A stretch of 32,500 nt of DNA from Theodoxus fluviatilis (lineage: Eukaryota; Mollusca; Gastropoda; Cycloneritida; Neritidae): positions 55,001-87,500 of the forward strand of contig JAWQFJ010017586.1 in the NCBI GenBank assembly GCA_034096865.1, written 5' to 3'. The position numbers and the translations under genes are program-made. Position 1 is the stretch's first letter; every line of letters begins with the position of its first letter. Of this stretch, positions 1 through 12,250 are shown piece after piece. Below the pieces are notes generated by a model. The model did not search any database. It was not told the DNA's origin and saw only the letters and a list, made by a program, of their open reading frames with translations.

Positions 1-48
1 TTCGATAGGAGCGGAAGCATCGGGTGCGGCCCCCGGCCTCTCCGCCAT
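1..48 (-). CDS. Possible N-terminal coding start running off the left edge
   Basis: On the minus strand an ATG at 48 in the context GTCCATGGCGG (G at -3 and +4) opens 16 codons, MAERPGAAPDASAPIE, that stay open to the window edge. The surrounding 130 bases are GC-rich and contain a 27-bp tandem repeat that would lie in the leader. I do not recognise the peptide. The plus strand is also open from the edge to a TGA at 72-74, so the strand is not decided. Treat this as a candidate only. Confidence 0.2.
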   Translation of the reverse strand, partial: MAERPGAAPDASAPIE

Positions 49-70
49 GGACCGCTGCTCCGGACCCAGT

Positions 71-124
71 GACGCCGTTTCCAGGGAGTGAAAACATGGC
101 GCCGTTTCTAGGGAGTGTAAACAC
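71..124. repeat. 27-bp direct tandem repeat, two copies
   Basis: Two adjacent 27-bp units (71-97 and 98-124) share the cores CGCCGTTT and AGGGAGTG and differ at a few positions. There is no coding role on the plus strand, where stops interrupt it. Confidence 0.7.
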
Positions 125-358
125 GGAGGAAAAATTCGGCCCTAAGGGCCAAAGTGAACTTGAGACTTTCACAGACCTGTACTAAGGATAATCATGGGTT
201 TCGAAAAGAGTGTTTGATATATTTGTAAGAAAGTGTACTACCCTGTCTAAAACTGTTCGAGAACCTTTGTTTGGTACACCGCCTATTCCGGAGGGAGTTG
301 CCAGCTCCTGTATTTTGAATGTTCAAGTGTCAGATCTGCTGCATTGATCTTAGCCAGA

Positions 359-359
359 G

Positions 360-401
<42 letters not shown>

Positions 402-497
402 AGAGAGAGAGCTTGAGAGAGAGAGAGAGCTTGAGAGAGAGAGAGAGCTTGAGAGAGAGCTTGAGAGAGAGAGAGAGAGCTTGAGAGAGAGAGAGAG

Positions 498-567
<70 letters not shown>
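359..567. repeat. Compound (GA)n microsatellite with CTTGA interruptions
   Basis: A 209-bp purine-rich array. The first part is GA runs broken eight or so times by an AGCTTGAGAG unit, and the last about 60 bp is uninterrupted GA. The long Ser-Leu or Arg-Glu reading frames through it are simply translations of the repeat. It is followed at 567-591 by a dyad, ATGGCC...GGCCAT, with an E-box CACGTG in its centre. Confidence 0.95.
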
Positions 568-570
<3 letters not shown>

Positions 571-591
571 CTATCCACGTGTTGGCCATGT

Positions 592-3500
592 AGGCGGAAC
601 TTCGCTCACGGTGACAGGAAGACCGATGGCGATGCAATTGGAGGCACATCTATGTCGTCAGGTCATGGTGCGTGGAGTGGTTAGGAGCCAGACCGATTGG
701 AGACAAAGCTTTTATTCGGAGCGTTGCCTTCATTACAAACTGGAGACAATGTGACCCCTGTAAACGCCAATGCTCATTTTGCAGAGACACCAGACCTTGC
801 CATCTGTTCCCACATGTAACGCATGCCCTTTCCACAGGTATACAAGTACCCAGACCCTCCCTTCTTCACACTTCTTGACCACTGTGTCCATGGCAGACAT
901 GGGGTGACTGCACAACGAGAGAAAATCTCAAAGCAACCCGTGAAAGCCTGCCACGACCCCATGTATAAACAGGAAAGCAAACATGCGCATGGAGTTTGTC
1001 GCGTCTTTGGCCATTTGGCTCCAAGCAGATTTAGAAATCAGCCCAGCCTGCCTCAGCGCGCCCTAGACAGCTGGAATGCAGCTGCCTCCGAGATTTCAGT
1101 GTCTTTTCCATGTCAGCTCGTAAGCGCTATCAATACCGACAAAGACTGATCGTAATTCATCTCTCTCATGTAAGTATGTGAGATGACACTCCAGCTTATG
1201 CGCCCCTTGAAGCAAGAATGTAATTGCATAACAGAGAGCGTGGAATGCAAGTTTTATGCTTATTTCTATTATTCGAATATTCCAAACCAAAAATATATTT
1301 TACAAAACGTTTCAGTGATGTTTATCAAGACATCTAGCCTCCTAAAGAGAAAAATGATAACAGAAAAAGTAGACTGATTTATATTTGCTTTAAAAATACA
1401 GAAAGGTCGATATCAATTAACGAGATGAAACTCAGCACGTTCCCATTAGAGCAACGTGATAATTAATGTCGTTATTCCTCACAACAGTGATATTTCCTCA
1501 CTTTTATGAAAAAGAGAAAGTGTAAGAGGAAATAATGAAATGCAATCATATCCTGGTCTCATGGATAAAAAGAGAAATGGTTGTAGGTGCTCCTGCTTTA
1601 GTCGTAGTCTGAAATGCTAGTCAGTCGTCCTTTTTGTGGTCTCAATAGAAACGACGGTGGAGGTTGTGAGATTGACATTAAAAAAGTGTTCCCCCTCTGA
1701 GCAATGATTGTTTATGGACAACTTTTTTAAAGACAGGAGAAATTAGGAATGAGAAAAAAGGAGAGGATGAACGTTTGTTCTGTGAAGCAGGCAATATCCG
1801 GATGAAAACGTTTTCTCACGCCATCTTGGATAAATACAAGCACATACTAATTACCGTAGCCCAAGAGTTTACCTGGGTGCGTCTGCTTCGAACAGCTTAG
1901 TTTAAGGTTTACTGATCTCTTTTGGCCTGACAACATCCTATCATGATCCTCTCTTACAAAACACGCATAAAAACATCGATTCATCTACACAAAACACACA
2001 GACGCACCTAGGGCTTTCCGTCATGCGAGAGAACCGAAAAGGAAACAACAGGCAGTATTGCAGCAGTAACATCCATCAACCACACGAGGTCCGAGATATA
2101 TCCCACCAAGGTGGTGACAAGGGAGGATCATGGTAAGGTGCCTAACAGGGTCGGTACCCTGCCACTCTCCGCCCTTGGGGTGCTTTTTCTGTCGTTTTCG
2201 TGGGTGTCAGGACTCCTAAAGGACACCAAAGATTTTCCCGCGCTGGGAAGGCCTGCATGGCAATCGAAGCCGGGATCCGCCTCAGCCAGACTCTGCCAAG
2301 CTCTGGTCCGGTGGCAGGAAATTACGGAGTGGCTACCTCACTGCAACGCTAAGCTACTCGCAGACCCAGCTAGCTCTACGGACAGCGTAGGCATGCATGA
2401 TTCTGAATGGAGATGAACTAGGTTGCTGCTCCGATATATCAGTGTCGCCATCTCTGAATGGAAGGGACTTCTCGTTGAGTCTGCCAGAGGAGACAGCCTT
2501 CCTTGACGTAGGACAGAGAGGTTCGTGTCTACAGGAACATCTAGTTGACGAGAAATAAATTCCTGTGTTCAGCATGATTTAAAGTGTTAAAGTAACATGG
2601 AAGTAGAATGCGCTATCTCTATTAAAACCTTTTCACTATTTGCTTGCAAGGCGTCGATGAAAACAAAAACTACAATGACGGTCATACAAGGCTTACTTGG
2701 TATGTTATAGTATGTAAAAAGTATTTTCGGAGTACGACATCAAAACCAAAAACAATATGCTTCAAGCAGACAATGAACAATTACATCCATACCCAGTACA
2801 GTATAGAGAAATATTTTAACTTTTCGGTCTCCGATACATCTTACTGTAATTTTATCTTAGGCGACGACTTGACTAATATACAGATCTAAAGCATTTTAAT
2901 CAGTTAAATACAGATGGCAATTCTGCAATCTGTGTGATCATCTAATTTTGTCTGCAATAGCTCCCTTTCTTTTTCCTAAATGTGAACCGACATTGATGAA
3001 ATAACAGTGTGTTCATGGTCCTTTGGGCGTTTTACCTCTTTTACTCTATTGGTTTAAACTAAATTTAGAGAGGTGAAAAAGTTTTCAGCAACAAAATTAT
3101 ATCTAATTTCGAAAACTGGAAATTGTCAAATTGAGCACTTTGACTCAAAGATATATCAAGTAAAAACTGAACGGAATAATATCTCTGAAGGGAATAAATA
3201 TATTGCTCCGGAAGGAACAATGGCTCGAAAATCTTATATCGTCTTCCTTGGGAGGACGTCTATAACCAGGAAAGAGAATTATCTGCGAGAAGAACATTTT
3301 GGTCAAATGGTGAAAAGGGATTTGTTAAAAGTCGGGACATAACAATGTCGTGGCCTTGAACTGCATGGGAATGACGTTTCCAACGGAAAGAACACGTTCA
3401 GTTCATTCAGATTGTGCCAATTATTATGAATGGTGAATGTTTTTGACATTGATCGATGTCGTGATGTTTTTAAAAACGTCAATTAATCGAAATGTTCAAT

Positions 3501-4960
3501 GCAGCCTCTGAAGGCAATCAAATCGACGCGGGTATGATGATTAAAGAAAGACTGAAACTAACAGGCGAAAGATCAATCATTGCAGAGAATTTCAAGGACG
3601 GGTACAAATCAATAATCAAAACGAACATCTTTCAAGGTGTAAAATGAAATATCGAATAAGTGAACAGTATATCTTTCGCCCTTCTGCTAGTAACTGATGG
3701 AAATCATGTATGGCTTAATGACCTCCATTATGACGAGTTCAATTCCTTCGTTTGCTCATAATGTCGATCAATGAAGAAACTTTTTCAGTAGGCGACTGGT
3801 GTGACTAGCATTGACAGTGGTGTTGGAATTCCAGTAAAGCCATTTGTTCTCATGGTAGTCTCCCGCATAATGCTTCCGTGATTGCAACTCACTGCTCAAG
3901 AACAGAAGATTCCACAGGTATGGCTGAGATACCCGACACCAGTGCTGAGTGCAGACAAGAGAATGCCCTAAAGGTTGCAGTGAGTGATGGAGTGGACCGA
4001 CGGGTGGGGGTGGAGAAAGTTACGAAATGGAAGGGGCTGGGTGACTTTAGTGAAAGAAGAGGATGCCGAGGCTTCTGATCAATACAGGAAGAACAATTCC
4101 TGATATATTTCTTCTACTTCTTTGGGAAGCAACAAACCACATCCATTGCAGCCCATGTAATATCAACTGTGTCTGAATACTTCAGGATTTATAGTCAAAG
4201 CAGCAGATGGTCCAAGCGGGCCAATTAGGTTTTTTTAATATAAAAAATTGGAATATTATATGATGTGGTCTACGCAATGAGTTTAGTCTGTCTACGCTTA
4301 AAGACATTTCAGATAAAAGATTTACTGCCACGGAGCTTTCTGCCCAGATGTCGTGTACAGGTGCTGGTAGCAATACGAGTGATAGCAACCTCCGCAGCCA
4401 CAGCAGCAACAAGTATTCCCTCTTCAGTTGCCCACTTCTTCAGTCTTCAGGACTTGGACAAGAGACGCAACGTGTGTGAAGTGATCTTTGGGTTTCAGCC
4501 AAAGAAGCTTATAAGTATTGCGTCCATGTCTTCGTCTCATATATTCAGAGTACATGTTTCAGACAGGATTCACATCTAACATGCGGCCGCGTCTCTGCGT
4601 TCGAGACATACGCCTTGAAAAATCCAAGTTGGCAGCTTTGTGACCGCGTTGCCTTGGAAAACAGTTTCAATTCACAAAGGAATGCCATCTTGTTATATCT
4701 GCCACACTGCAGAAGGTGAGGACTGTGATACGTGAACATATCTTTTTCTATCTGCAAACCATACCTCTGCAGCCCAAGAACCTTTAAACATAGAGACACT
4801 GGCAGTTGACTTTTCAAGTCTAAAAATTCCTTCACAAGTACTGGTAAAGAAGATTTCAAACACCAGAAATTGTCACAATAATGGTAAGAAAGATCGATTC
4901 TGCTCCGTCATTGACAGTGTACATGTACACATGTTGACCTGACATCTTCAAGCACGACTC
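592..4960. other. No gene recognised
   Basis: Frames of 60-108 codons occur on both strands (for example 823-1149 plus, 2111-2416 plus, 3073-3342 plus, 4265-4579 plus, 4545-4859 minus). None shows a domain, motif or splice context that I recognise. Most of the stretch is AT-rich; 2100-2580 is more GC-rich but also unassigned. Short host exons could be hidden here. Confidence 0.5.
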
Positions 4961-4966
4961 TCTGAA

Positions 4967-5343
4967 AGCATAATATTGAAAGCAATATTAATGGTGTAAA
5001 GAGCACTGATCAATCAGATGAATGGATTGTGCCTTCTTCAACTGATGTAGATATGGTTTACCATGTGAAGAAGATACCTGGTCACCATTGGCAATGCCAA
5101 GTAGTTTGTAAATTATGCAAAGTTTGTATACATATGTACACTTATACTTGTCTGGACTTCTGTGCAAGAGCAGCTACCTGCAAACATATACATGCTGTTC
5201 ACCTGTTTCGAGACCTGCCTGCAGAACCAATGGATGTCCAGGAAAGTAATGTTGTTGATAATGTACCCAATCCGGATCTTTCCAAATCACAACCCTCCAA
5301 ATCAATTTCAGACAATTTTAGCATTCGTGCTAAATGTTCTTAA
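4967..5343 (+). pseudogene. Degenerate SWIM-type zinc-finger protein fragment
   Basis: The frame is open from a TGA at about 4964 to the TAA at 5341-5343. It contains two zinc-knuckle clusters: C-x3-C-x2-C-x2-C-x-H (WQCQVVCKLCKVCIH), then YTYTCLDFC followed by TCKHIHAVH. The order and spacing resemble the SWIM zinc finger (CxC...CxH) found in many invertebrate proteins, including MULE-type transposase relatives. The first Cys of the expected CxC is a Tyr (TAT where TGT is expected), so zinc binding is probably lost. There is no ATG before the domain; the frame may be the end of an exon or a broken copy. A short open frame at 5361-5543, with an acidic, helical-looking sequence, could be a continuation but has no recognised domain. 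I infer a transposase-related or domesticated gene remnant. Confidence 0.45.
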
Positions 5344-8300
5344 GTTAAAGCTATGGTGCTATGTATGAACTTATCAGTCTTAAAGATGATTGCGTAAGGC
5401 TGCTGGATACGACTCTATGGATGACATCGATGATGTCTGAATTCTTTGAACGTCTCACAGATGTCATTTATGGTGACGAGGAAGTCTCCGATCTGTCCTC
5501 ACAGCTGAAACAGTCCGTCCCTGCTGACCTCTGCCTGAGCTGAGGAGGCGCTGGCACCTCACCAAGCAGGATCGCTCTGGCTATATCAATGGAAGATTGC
5601 CCGAGGTCGTGAAGGGCCGACAAATTTGGCACACAATCTCCCTCGTCCGCGTCCCACACTCCAGACGCCCTCACAATAGTTGGCGGTAACTCCAATTACG
5701 GATCGTCTGAGGAAGTCTTATCGAAATTTTCCAGCAGCCCTCCTCAGTTGTGCCCACAACAAGCGTCTGCTGATCGTCAGATGAGCAGATAAAACTGTCC
5801 TTCCCGAACAGAAATGTCTTCAGCGTGTCAATCTGGCGAAATCTATCGCACACGAATGAGGATTGTGCCCCAAAAGGAAAATAAAAAGAAGAAGGAAAAA
5901 AGCAACTGTTTTCTATATGTAGCTTTCCTGTCAGCATGTTTGTTGAATCACTGACAACCGGAGAGTTATTATTTGCTGGATGGACGAGTAAACAGCATCG
6001 AATGTTGAGATAGTTTTATCTAGTGTCTCTGCAATCGTTTACTTTATCTTATTTGTAGTTTTTAAAATCCAACATCTTTCATTCTTGAACAAAGAATCCA
6101 ACTAACGTTGCTCGAAGTTGTTCAATATAATATCGGACAGAACTGTTAACCCTAGAAGGGCTATGCCTGGGCAGATTTCAGATTTCTACCCTTATTGTCA
6201 AGCATTACTTCACCTACACGACACTTTGTGCCTTGTGCAGATTCCAAAATTATGAGCGCAATGGAACTCGTTTGTTGCCGTGAGCAGTGTCCTTTTTGAA
6301 GTTCACGTAAGAGGAAGATGTGCGTGCGAAACACATGGGGTTAATAATCACAAGACACGATTTCACACAGTTCCTAAGAGATTATGGTCGACCTTATTGT
6401 AAACGTATAAGCGATGCCAAGTCCAGATTGATTTTGTCCATTTTTATGCCGTAACGGGGCTGATGTAAAAAAAAATTGAATGTGCTTGCAAGTTCATTTT
6501 GTTTGGTCGCCTGTCCTTTGTTTCATAGTATCGATCTAAAGCTCGACTGGAGGATATGGCTAATTTAGTGCGGAAAGGTCCTGCATTCTGTGATCAGATC
6601 ATCATAGACTGCTCGCATGTGGCGTCCTAATTACCAGGATGGTCCTTATTTGCGCCCGTGTTAAGGAAAAGGCAAAGGGCTTGCCTGTATAACAGAAAAA
6701 CGACTCGTATAGAGCTGGCAGATAAACGAATTTGTACTCATTAGGAGCAGCGAGAACAGTTCCCAGTCCCTCATGGTCGAGAAATGGATCAATTACTTCA
6801 GAAAGATCCTCGCATAGTTTGGCATTAAAAGCACATTTTGCTTTCTCAGCATATATGTAACACGCTCCAGTAGTAATTTCACAATCTCAATCGAAAACAG
6901 CGCACAACCGCAAACCCTGCTCGGGAACACTATTAGACAGCTACAGAATCAGCCTTTTGGTGAGACTGCGTATTACATGAAGTACGTTTTACAGTCAGTC
7001 TTATCCCTCATTGATTTCTTCACCGTGGTCGGTCAGTCGCAGGCGAAAACCTGAAAGTTTGATCATCTCATATAGGGAAATAAAAAGGAACCATTTTCAA
7101 CGTTAATGTGTTTTTTTTTTCCTTCTATGTAATTCATAACAGTGTGGCACAAGTGCTCTTTTAATGTATATCACGCATTGCGTTTGTCAGCATCACTACC
7201 TACTATGATGACCTCAACAAACTCAAGCGACTACAGGGTTTATTCTTTCCCTTCCCAATTGGTTTATTCACCTACATGTCCCATCAAACACTGCATTGCC
7301 GTATTCGATCATCGTCTTAAAACGCAACTCGACGCCTTGCAAAGGCAATGGATATCCTTATTAATTAAGCAAAGGGGCACGTTGTTAAACATAATAGCTA
7401 TCTTCTGGTCTTCCCGTGAGGTACCCTGGAAGTAGACCTCCCTATTTGGACTGCCTCTTTGATCTATCTACGTCTGTCCGTCCCTATTAGAAGGACTTCC
7501 ATGCATGCAAGGGATAGACCACGCCGTGAGAGCGCACAACGAGAGCACAGAGCGCTTCGAAATGAAGTGCTACACCACAGGAACCCGCTCCTTGTCATTC
7601 TTCCAGCCTGTGGCTGTCCACACCATCACATATACATGTAAATATACAGACAATTCCCGACCTGTTGCACCCTTGTGCCGTAATTCTTTCTTTGCGTGAC
7701 TGAGTACACATGGTGAGCATATATATTGCACGCACCCTTCTGTGTGACTGTCTGACCGTTGGTTCAAGGTCTATGACGTGCCATAGCAACATTTCAGTTT
7801 TCGTTAGTACGGAAACTTCCCTTTCCCTCTGTCTTGACTAAAATATAGCACTAGTAGCAGAGATAGTATTCGTGTGAGATAAACTGCGTACTGTTCTTTC
7901 TACACTAAGAGTACTACCTAAGTAAAAAAAGAGTTTTCAGCGAAAGCCTGTTCCTGCGACTTGGGCTGTTATTCTTCAGTACTTTGCAACATACTGGAAT
8001 TCCAATGGCGTTATCAAAGGTGTACTGTCTAACCATACGGTCTCAAGAATAAAAATGCTTTTCATCCTGGCGTTAAGAGTCAAAGTCATAACACCGTTGT
8101 CCTGAGAGGGTTTCTGCAAACATGAATTCTAGCAGAGATATTGTCGGGTAATCTCCAAAAAACCTTCTTGTCCGAAATGTATCGTGAGTGTTTTGGTGTT
8201 GCAACGCAGATGAGCCATTTACAAAATCTCAAGAGGGCATCGCATTCTCGATGTCTGCATCAAATAATGACGCTTAGCTCCAGTCAGCGTTTTAGATCCC

Positions 8301-8638
8301 TCGATGTTATGAGTAGTCTTGTCATTGTGATGCCAAGAAAATGAAGCAGGTCGCGAACTCTCTTCTGCAGCCATGCATATTTCAAAAGCGTGTCGGAAAC
8401 GGGTCGATTTACGCACTAAGGCATAAAGAGCAACGAAGTCTCCAACAACAGTGCCAAAGAGGCCACTGAAAGGCAGCCACGCCTCGAACTGAGGGAGACT
8501 GACAAAACGATGACTAAAGGGTGGACAATGGAAGAATTCCTGATCGATAGTGCTGGCGTATTTGCCGTATTAAAAATATCGAACAGTTTCACATTCCTAC
8601 AAACGTACAGAGATCACAACAACTCTGCAGTGATTCTC
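5344..8638. other. No gene recognised
   Basis: Short frames (5468-5695 minus, 5671-5937 minus, 7142-7435 plus, 7505-7699 plus, 8219-8416 minus) have no recognisable motifs. I see no long repeat, tRNA-like sequence or inverted repeat. The DNA is AT-rich from about 5900 to 7150. Confidence 0.5.
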
Positions 8639-8779
8639 AGAGAGAGAGAGAACGAACGAACGAACGAATGGTTTATTGAAGAGGCCACCGGCCTATTTCA
8701 ATGGAATACATATATCATACACCTTCACATCTGGTGGATATCTATGACGGTGAACTGCAACATGCTATACCAACGTTAA
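8639..8779 (-). other. LINE-A 3' UTR, hairpin, polyA signal and (TTCG)n tail
   Basis: Downstream of the ORF2 TGA (8782-8780) lie about 85 bases, a GGCC-GGT-GGCC hairpin (8683-8693), AATAAA (8672-8677), then ATTCG and (TTCG)n (about 8651-8670), which passes directly into (TC)6 (8639-8650). In APE-type LINEs the 3' end is the RT recognition site for target-primed reverse transcription, and simple-repeat tails are known from CR1-like elements. The same hairpin, AATAAA and TTC-tail order recurs at three other places in the window. Confidence 0.75.
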
Positions 8780-11700
8780 TCAAAAATAAAAATCGTTGCT
8801 ATCGGGTAGAGTTACAGCGTAAGATCTTCGTTGAAAAGCTTTATACAGGTAAATACTAGTAGCTCTTAATATTGTCTCGCTGTCATTACTCAGAATAGTC
8901 TTTTCAGGATTTTGACAACCTTTTTCTACGTGAATAGATAAATAATGTTCACGTAGGTCCTGCAGAGCAGGACAAACAAATAAAAAGTGGTGTTCGTCTT
9001 CATCTTCCTCTCTACATAATGGACAAAGAATTACATGAGCTTCTTTTGTGTATCTAAGTTTATGGATGTACAACTCTGTAATGCCCATTCGAAATCTGAT
9101 AAATACATCCCTGAACACCCTTCTGTCTATACTAAACAAGTAATTTTCAGCATAACACTCACTTTTTATTTTCCTATGGAAAGAATACCTGTCACTGCTA
9201 CACAGATCATTTTTCCATTGTTGACAAAAACTCTCAATCATTCTGTCTCTGAGTTGCCTTACAAATACACGTTCATTATCCACGTTTTGATTTTTCCAAA
9301 CATTTTCAAAGTCAAATGCAAGTAAAATATTTTTCAACTTCGAAACCCATGTTGTATAATGTGGTGCTTGATTTAGCATCATTTGGTAGACTTGTCTTGG
9401 AAGTCTATCTATGTCCATTCTAAGGATTTTTAGCCAATATTTAACGCTGCGTAATATAGCACTGATGTACAAAGGAAAACGCCCCATATCACCATAACAC
9501 ATTAAGTTGGGAGTTCGAGATGACACATTTAGGAATGTCTTGATTGCATGTAAATGTACACTTTCAATCTTTTCGCAATCATTAACTCCCCATATCTCTG
9601 CTCCGTATAACAGAATCGGCTGAATCTGGGCATCAAAAAGTTTGAAAAATACGTTTGGAGGTACATAAGCGGGTTTTCTTAAAGTTTTGTTCATAAGGGC
9701 GAGAGCTGATCTAGCCCTATAGGCTAGATCAGATTGAGCAGTGCGACAGCAAAGTTTTGGGGTAAATTTAATACCGAGATATTGGTACTCATTTGTTATT
9801 TCAAGTTCATCATTACCGAGATGCCATTTCTCATGCGAAGCCATGTACCCACCTGATCGAAATACAACAACTTTCGTTTTTTCCATATTTACTGTAAGAC
9901 CTAATCTATCTGCAGCGTTCTTTAAGGTGTTAAGTTGGTTTTGCAGCCCAACTGCCGAATCTGAGAAAACAACGACATCGTCTGCAAAGAGGAGGACGCA
10001 AAGATCTGTCATATTGGGCAGAAGCTGGACACAGTGTTTACCATTTGCATTAATTTCGTCAGCTAGAGAGTTGATCATAATATTAAAGAGGAGAGGACTG
10101 ATTTTACAGCCCTGCTTTAGCCCCACTAAACTGTCAAAAAACGGAGTCTGCCCCTCTGTCCCGCGGACGCAATAATGTACCGATTCATACATGGCTTGCA
10201 GGATGCGGAGTAGCTTCCCTTGAATTCCATTCCTACGAAGTATATCCCACAAAACTCGACGATCAATGGAATCGAAAGCTTTTTTAAAATCAACAAAACA
10301 TGCGAACAGTTTCCGACGCTTATTCAAATATTTCTGTATAATGCCATGTAATACAAATATGTTGTCAATGGTAGAGTAACCACGCCTGAAACCAGCCTGC
10401 TCTTCTCGTAGTAGTTCTTTCTCTTCTACCCAGCTTAATAGTCTTTTGTTTAGAATATGAACAAACACTTTACTCAACACACTAGTGAGCGCTATTCCTC
10501 GATAATTATCAGGAAGCTCATAACTGCCGCTTTTATGTATTGGATGAAGAATTGCTTCAGTCCACAACCTAGGAAACAATCCTGACGTGAATATTTGATT
10601 GAAAAGCCGCAACAGAAGAGGTTTCACAATCTGCTGGGAATTCGTTAACATATCTCCTAATATCAAGTCAGTCCCAGCCGCTTTACCTCTCTTGACCTGT
10701 GATAGAGCAATTGAGATTTCCTCTTCAGAAATTGTACGGTTGAACACACTATCACTATCATCGTATACCATGGGGTCCAAATGTAACTCTTCACAATTAC
10801 TTGTGACAAAGTTTGGTGCATAGAAAAGATCTTTAAAGTGCGTATACCACGCGTCCAAAGAGATACTGTTCGTTGGCACTGGTCCAACCCTTAGCCTTTT
10901 AACTTCTTTCCAGAAAATCTGTGAATCATTTATGTTACTTACAAGAACTTCACTGACCATATTTCTAAATGCACCCTTCTTTTGTCTAATTAACTGTTTA
11001 TAGTAGTTTCTACTTTTTGCATAAGCTGTCCTATTTTCATGTGTATTTTTGCGAAGGAATTCACGTAACCTCTTACTTGCTTCTTTTTTTGCATCTCTGC
11101 ACTCTCTATCATACCAACTTTTTGTGTGTCTCCATCTTCCACTATACACAAAGGTTTTTTTCATGAAATCTGCTGCCTGTATTATTGCATTGGTAAACAA
11201 ATTAGTTACAGAGTTGACATCGAAATTCGCGCTAGACAGAGCATCTCTAACACCATAACTTGCAATATTATTCTGGAGATTACTTGTATACTGGTCAACT
11301 GCATTTGCATCCCAAATTATTCGTGTACTAGTCCTTTGCTCGGTTGCGTTAGCATCTTTTATCATGGGGGACTGCATACTATGGAAAGTGAGCTCAAGGC
11401 ACATGTGGGGGGAGATGACCGATTCAGTTACTCGCATGGACTGAAATACTGGTATCAAATCTCTTGAAGAAATACAATAATCTATAACACTGCTGCCACC
11501 TGGGGAAACGTACGTGAAGGAATCAGAGTCAGTCTTGCTCAAGGAGCCATTCAGAATATGTAAATCAAATGCAGCACACAGGGACAGCAAAGAATATCCA
11601 TACTCATTTGTCATACTATCCTGTGATAAACGCGATTCCACAAACATATCCGATCTAACATTGAAAATGTTAGTACTAGACGTATTAAACCTTGCTGTTC

Positions 11701-12250
11701 TTGCATTAAGATCCCCGCACAACAGAACACTGCATTCCCCATGATCATTAAGTACATCAGTCAGGCATTTCTGTAGTAGAAGTATACCATCCGTCTCATT
11801 GATGAGGTCATAATATGGTGAACCAATCGGCGGAACATACACAAAAAATACAAGAATATCGTTCTCAGACCCAAACAATGCCTTGTCGACAAGGAATATC
11901 ATCACATTACCACATGAACATTCAATGCGATGAAAGTAGGAGCTCAATTCCCTATGGATTAGACACAGTAAGCCACCAGATCTTCTCCCTCGAGCAGAAA
12001 GCTTCAAAGCTGGGGTAATATATTTATCAAAGGAAGGGAGGAATTGCGAAAAGTCCATAAACTCCACAAATGTTTCACCTAAACAGACAATAGAGAAACT
12101 TTCCAAATACTGTACAAAATCGGGATCGTCAAATTTACTCAAAAGCCCGTTTACATTCCACCACAGGATATTGAAAGTACAACAAGGAGTAGTTCCTTTC
12201 TTTTTTCCTTCATTTGCAGCAGTTCTGTGACTATAGCCTCGGCCCCTTCC
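8780..12250 (-). CDS. LINE-A ORF2: APE endonuclease and reverse transcriptase
   Basis: This is the retrotransposition enzyme, which nicks target DNA and copies the element RNA by target-primed reverse transcription. The frame is open from the ORF1 stop at 12251 down to TGA at 8782-8780 (1,156 codons). It has no in-frame ATG before the endonuclease begins (NILWWNVNG, about 12170-12140), so the start is unclear: UAG readthrough, reinitiation or a non-AUG start. Numbering from the TTG at 12142, the APE domain shows LGET (22-25), YVPP (102-105), GDLNAR (143-148), IDY (220-222) and SPH (244-246) where SDH is usual. RT motifs are KAAGTD (487-492), NYRGIAL (546-552), QAGFRRGYST (582-591), FVDFKKAFDS (616-625), LKQGCKISPLLFN (675-687) and FADD (719-722). 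C1040, C1043, H1052 and C1057 form a C-terminal CCHC knuckle. All RT catalytic aspartates are present. Frames on the opposite strand are shadows. Confidence 0.95.
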   Translation of the reverse strand, partial: GRGRGYSHRTAANEGKKKGTTPCCTFNILWWNVNGLLSKFDDPDFVQYLESFSIVCLGETFVEFMDFSQFLPSFDKYITPALKLSARGRRSGGLLCLIHRELSSYFHRIECSCGNVMIFLVDKALFGSENDILVFFVYVPPIGSPYYDLINETDGILLLQKCLTDVLNDHGECSVLLCGDLNARTARFNTSSTNIFNVRSDMFVESRLSQDSMTNEYGYSLLSLCAAFDLHILNGSLSKTDSDSFTYVSPGGSSVIDYCISSRDLIPVFQSMRVTESVISPHMCLELTFHSMQSPMIKDANATEQRTSTRIIWDANAVDQYTSNLQNNIASYGVRDALSSANFDVNSVTNLFTNAIIQAADFMKKTFVYSGRWRHTKSWYDRECRDAKKEASKRLREFLRKNTHENRTAYAKSRNYYKQLIRQKKGAFRNMVSEVLVSNINDSQIFWKEVKRLRVGPVPTNSISLDAWYTHFKDLFYAPNFVTSNCEELHLDPMVYDDSDSVFNRTISEEEISIALSQVKRGKAAGTDLILGDMLTNSQQIVKPLLLRLFNQIFTSGLFPRLWTEAILHPIHKSGSYELPDNYRGIALTSVLSKVFVHILNKRLLSWVEEKELLREEQAGFRRGYSTIDNIFVLHGIIQKYLNKRRKLFACFVDFKKAFDSIDRRVLWDILRRNGIQGKLLRILQAMYESVHYCVRGTEGQTPFFDSLVGLKQGCKISPLLFNIMINSLADEINANGKHCVQLLPNMTDLCVLLFADDVVVFSDSAVGLQNQLNTLKNAADRLGLTVNMEKTKVVVFRSGGYMASHEKWHLGNDELEITNEYQYLGIKFTPKLCCRTAQSDLAYRARSALALMNKTLRKPAYVPPNVFFKLFDAQIQPILLYGAEIWGVNDCEKIESVHLHAIKTFLNVSSRTPNLMCYGDMGRFPLYISAILRSVKYWLKILRMDIDRLPRQVYQMMLNQAPHYTTWVSKLKNILLAFDFENVWKNQNVDNERVFVRQLRDRMIESFCQQWKNDLCSSDRYSFHRKIKSECYAENYLFSIDRRVFRDVFIRFRMGITELYIHKLRYTKEAHVILCPLCREEDEDEHHFLFVCPALQDLREHYLSIHVEKGCQNPEKTILSNDSETILRATSIYLYKAFQRRSYAVTLPDSNDFYF

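Noticed and set aside
567..591. Dyad ATGGCC...GGCCAT next to (GA)n as another LINE 3' end
   Set aside because: No AATAAA and no TTC tail between the dyad and the repeat, unlike the four accepted ends.
2111..2416. 101-codon plus-strand frame in a GC-richer block
   Set aside because: No recognisable domain, start context or splice signals.
9741..10175. 144-codon plus-strand frame
   Set aside because: Antisense shadow of LINE-A ORF2 with no motif of its own.
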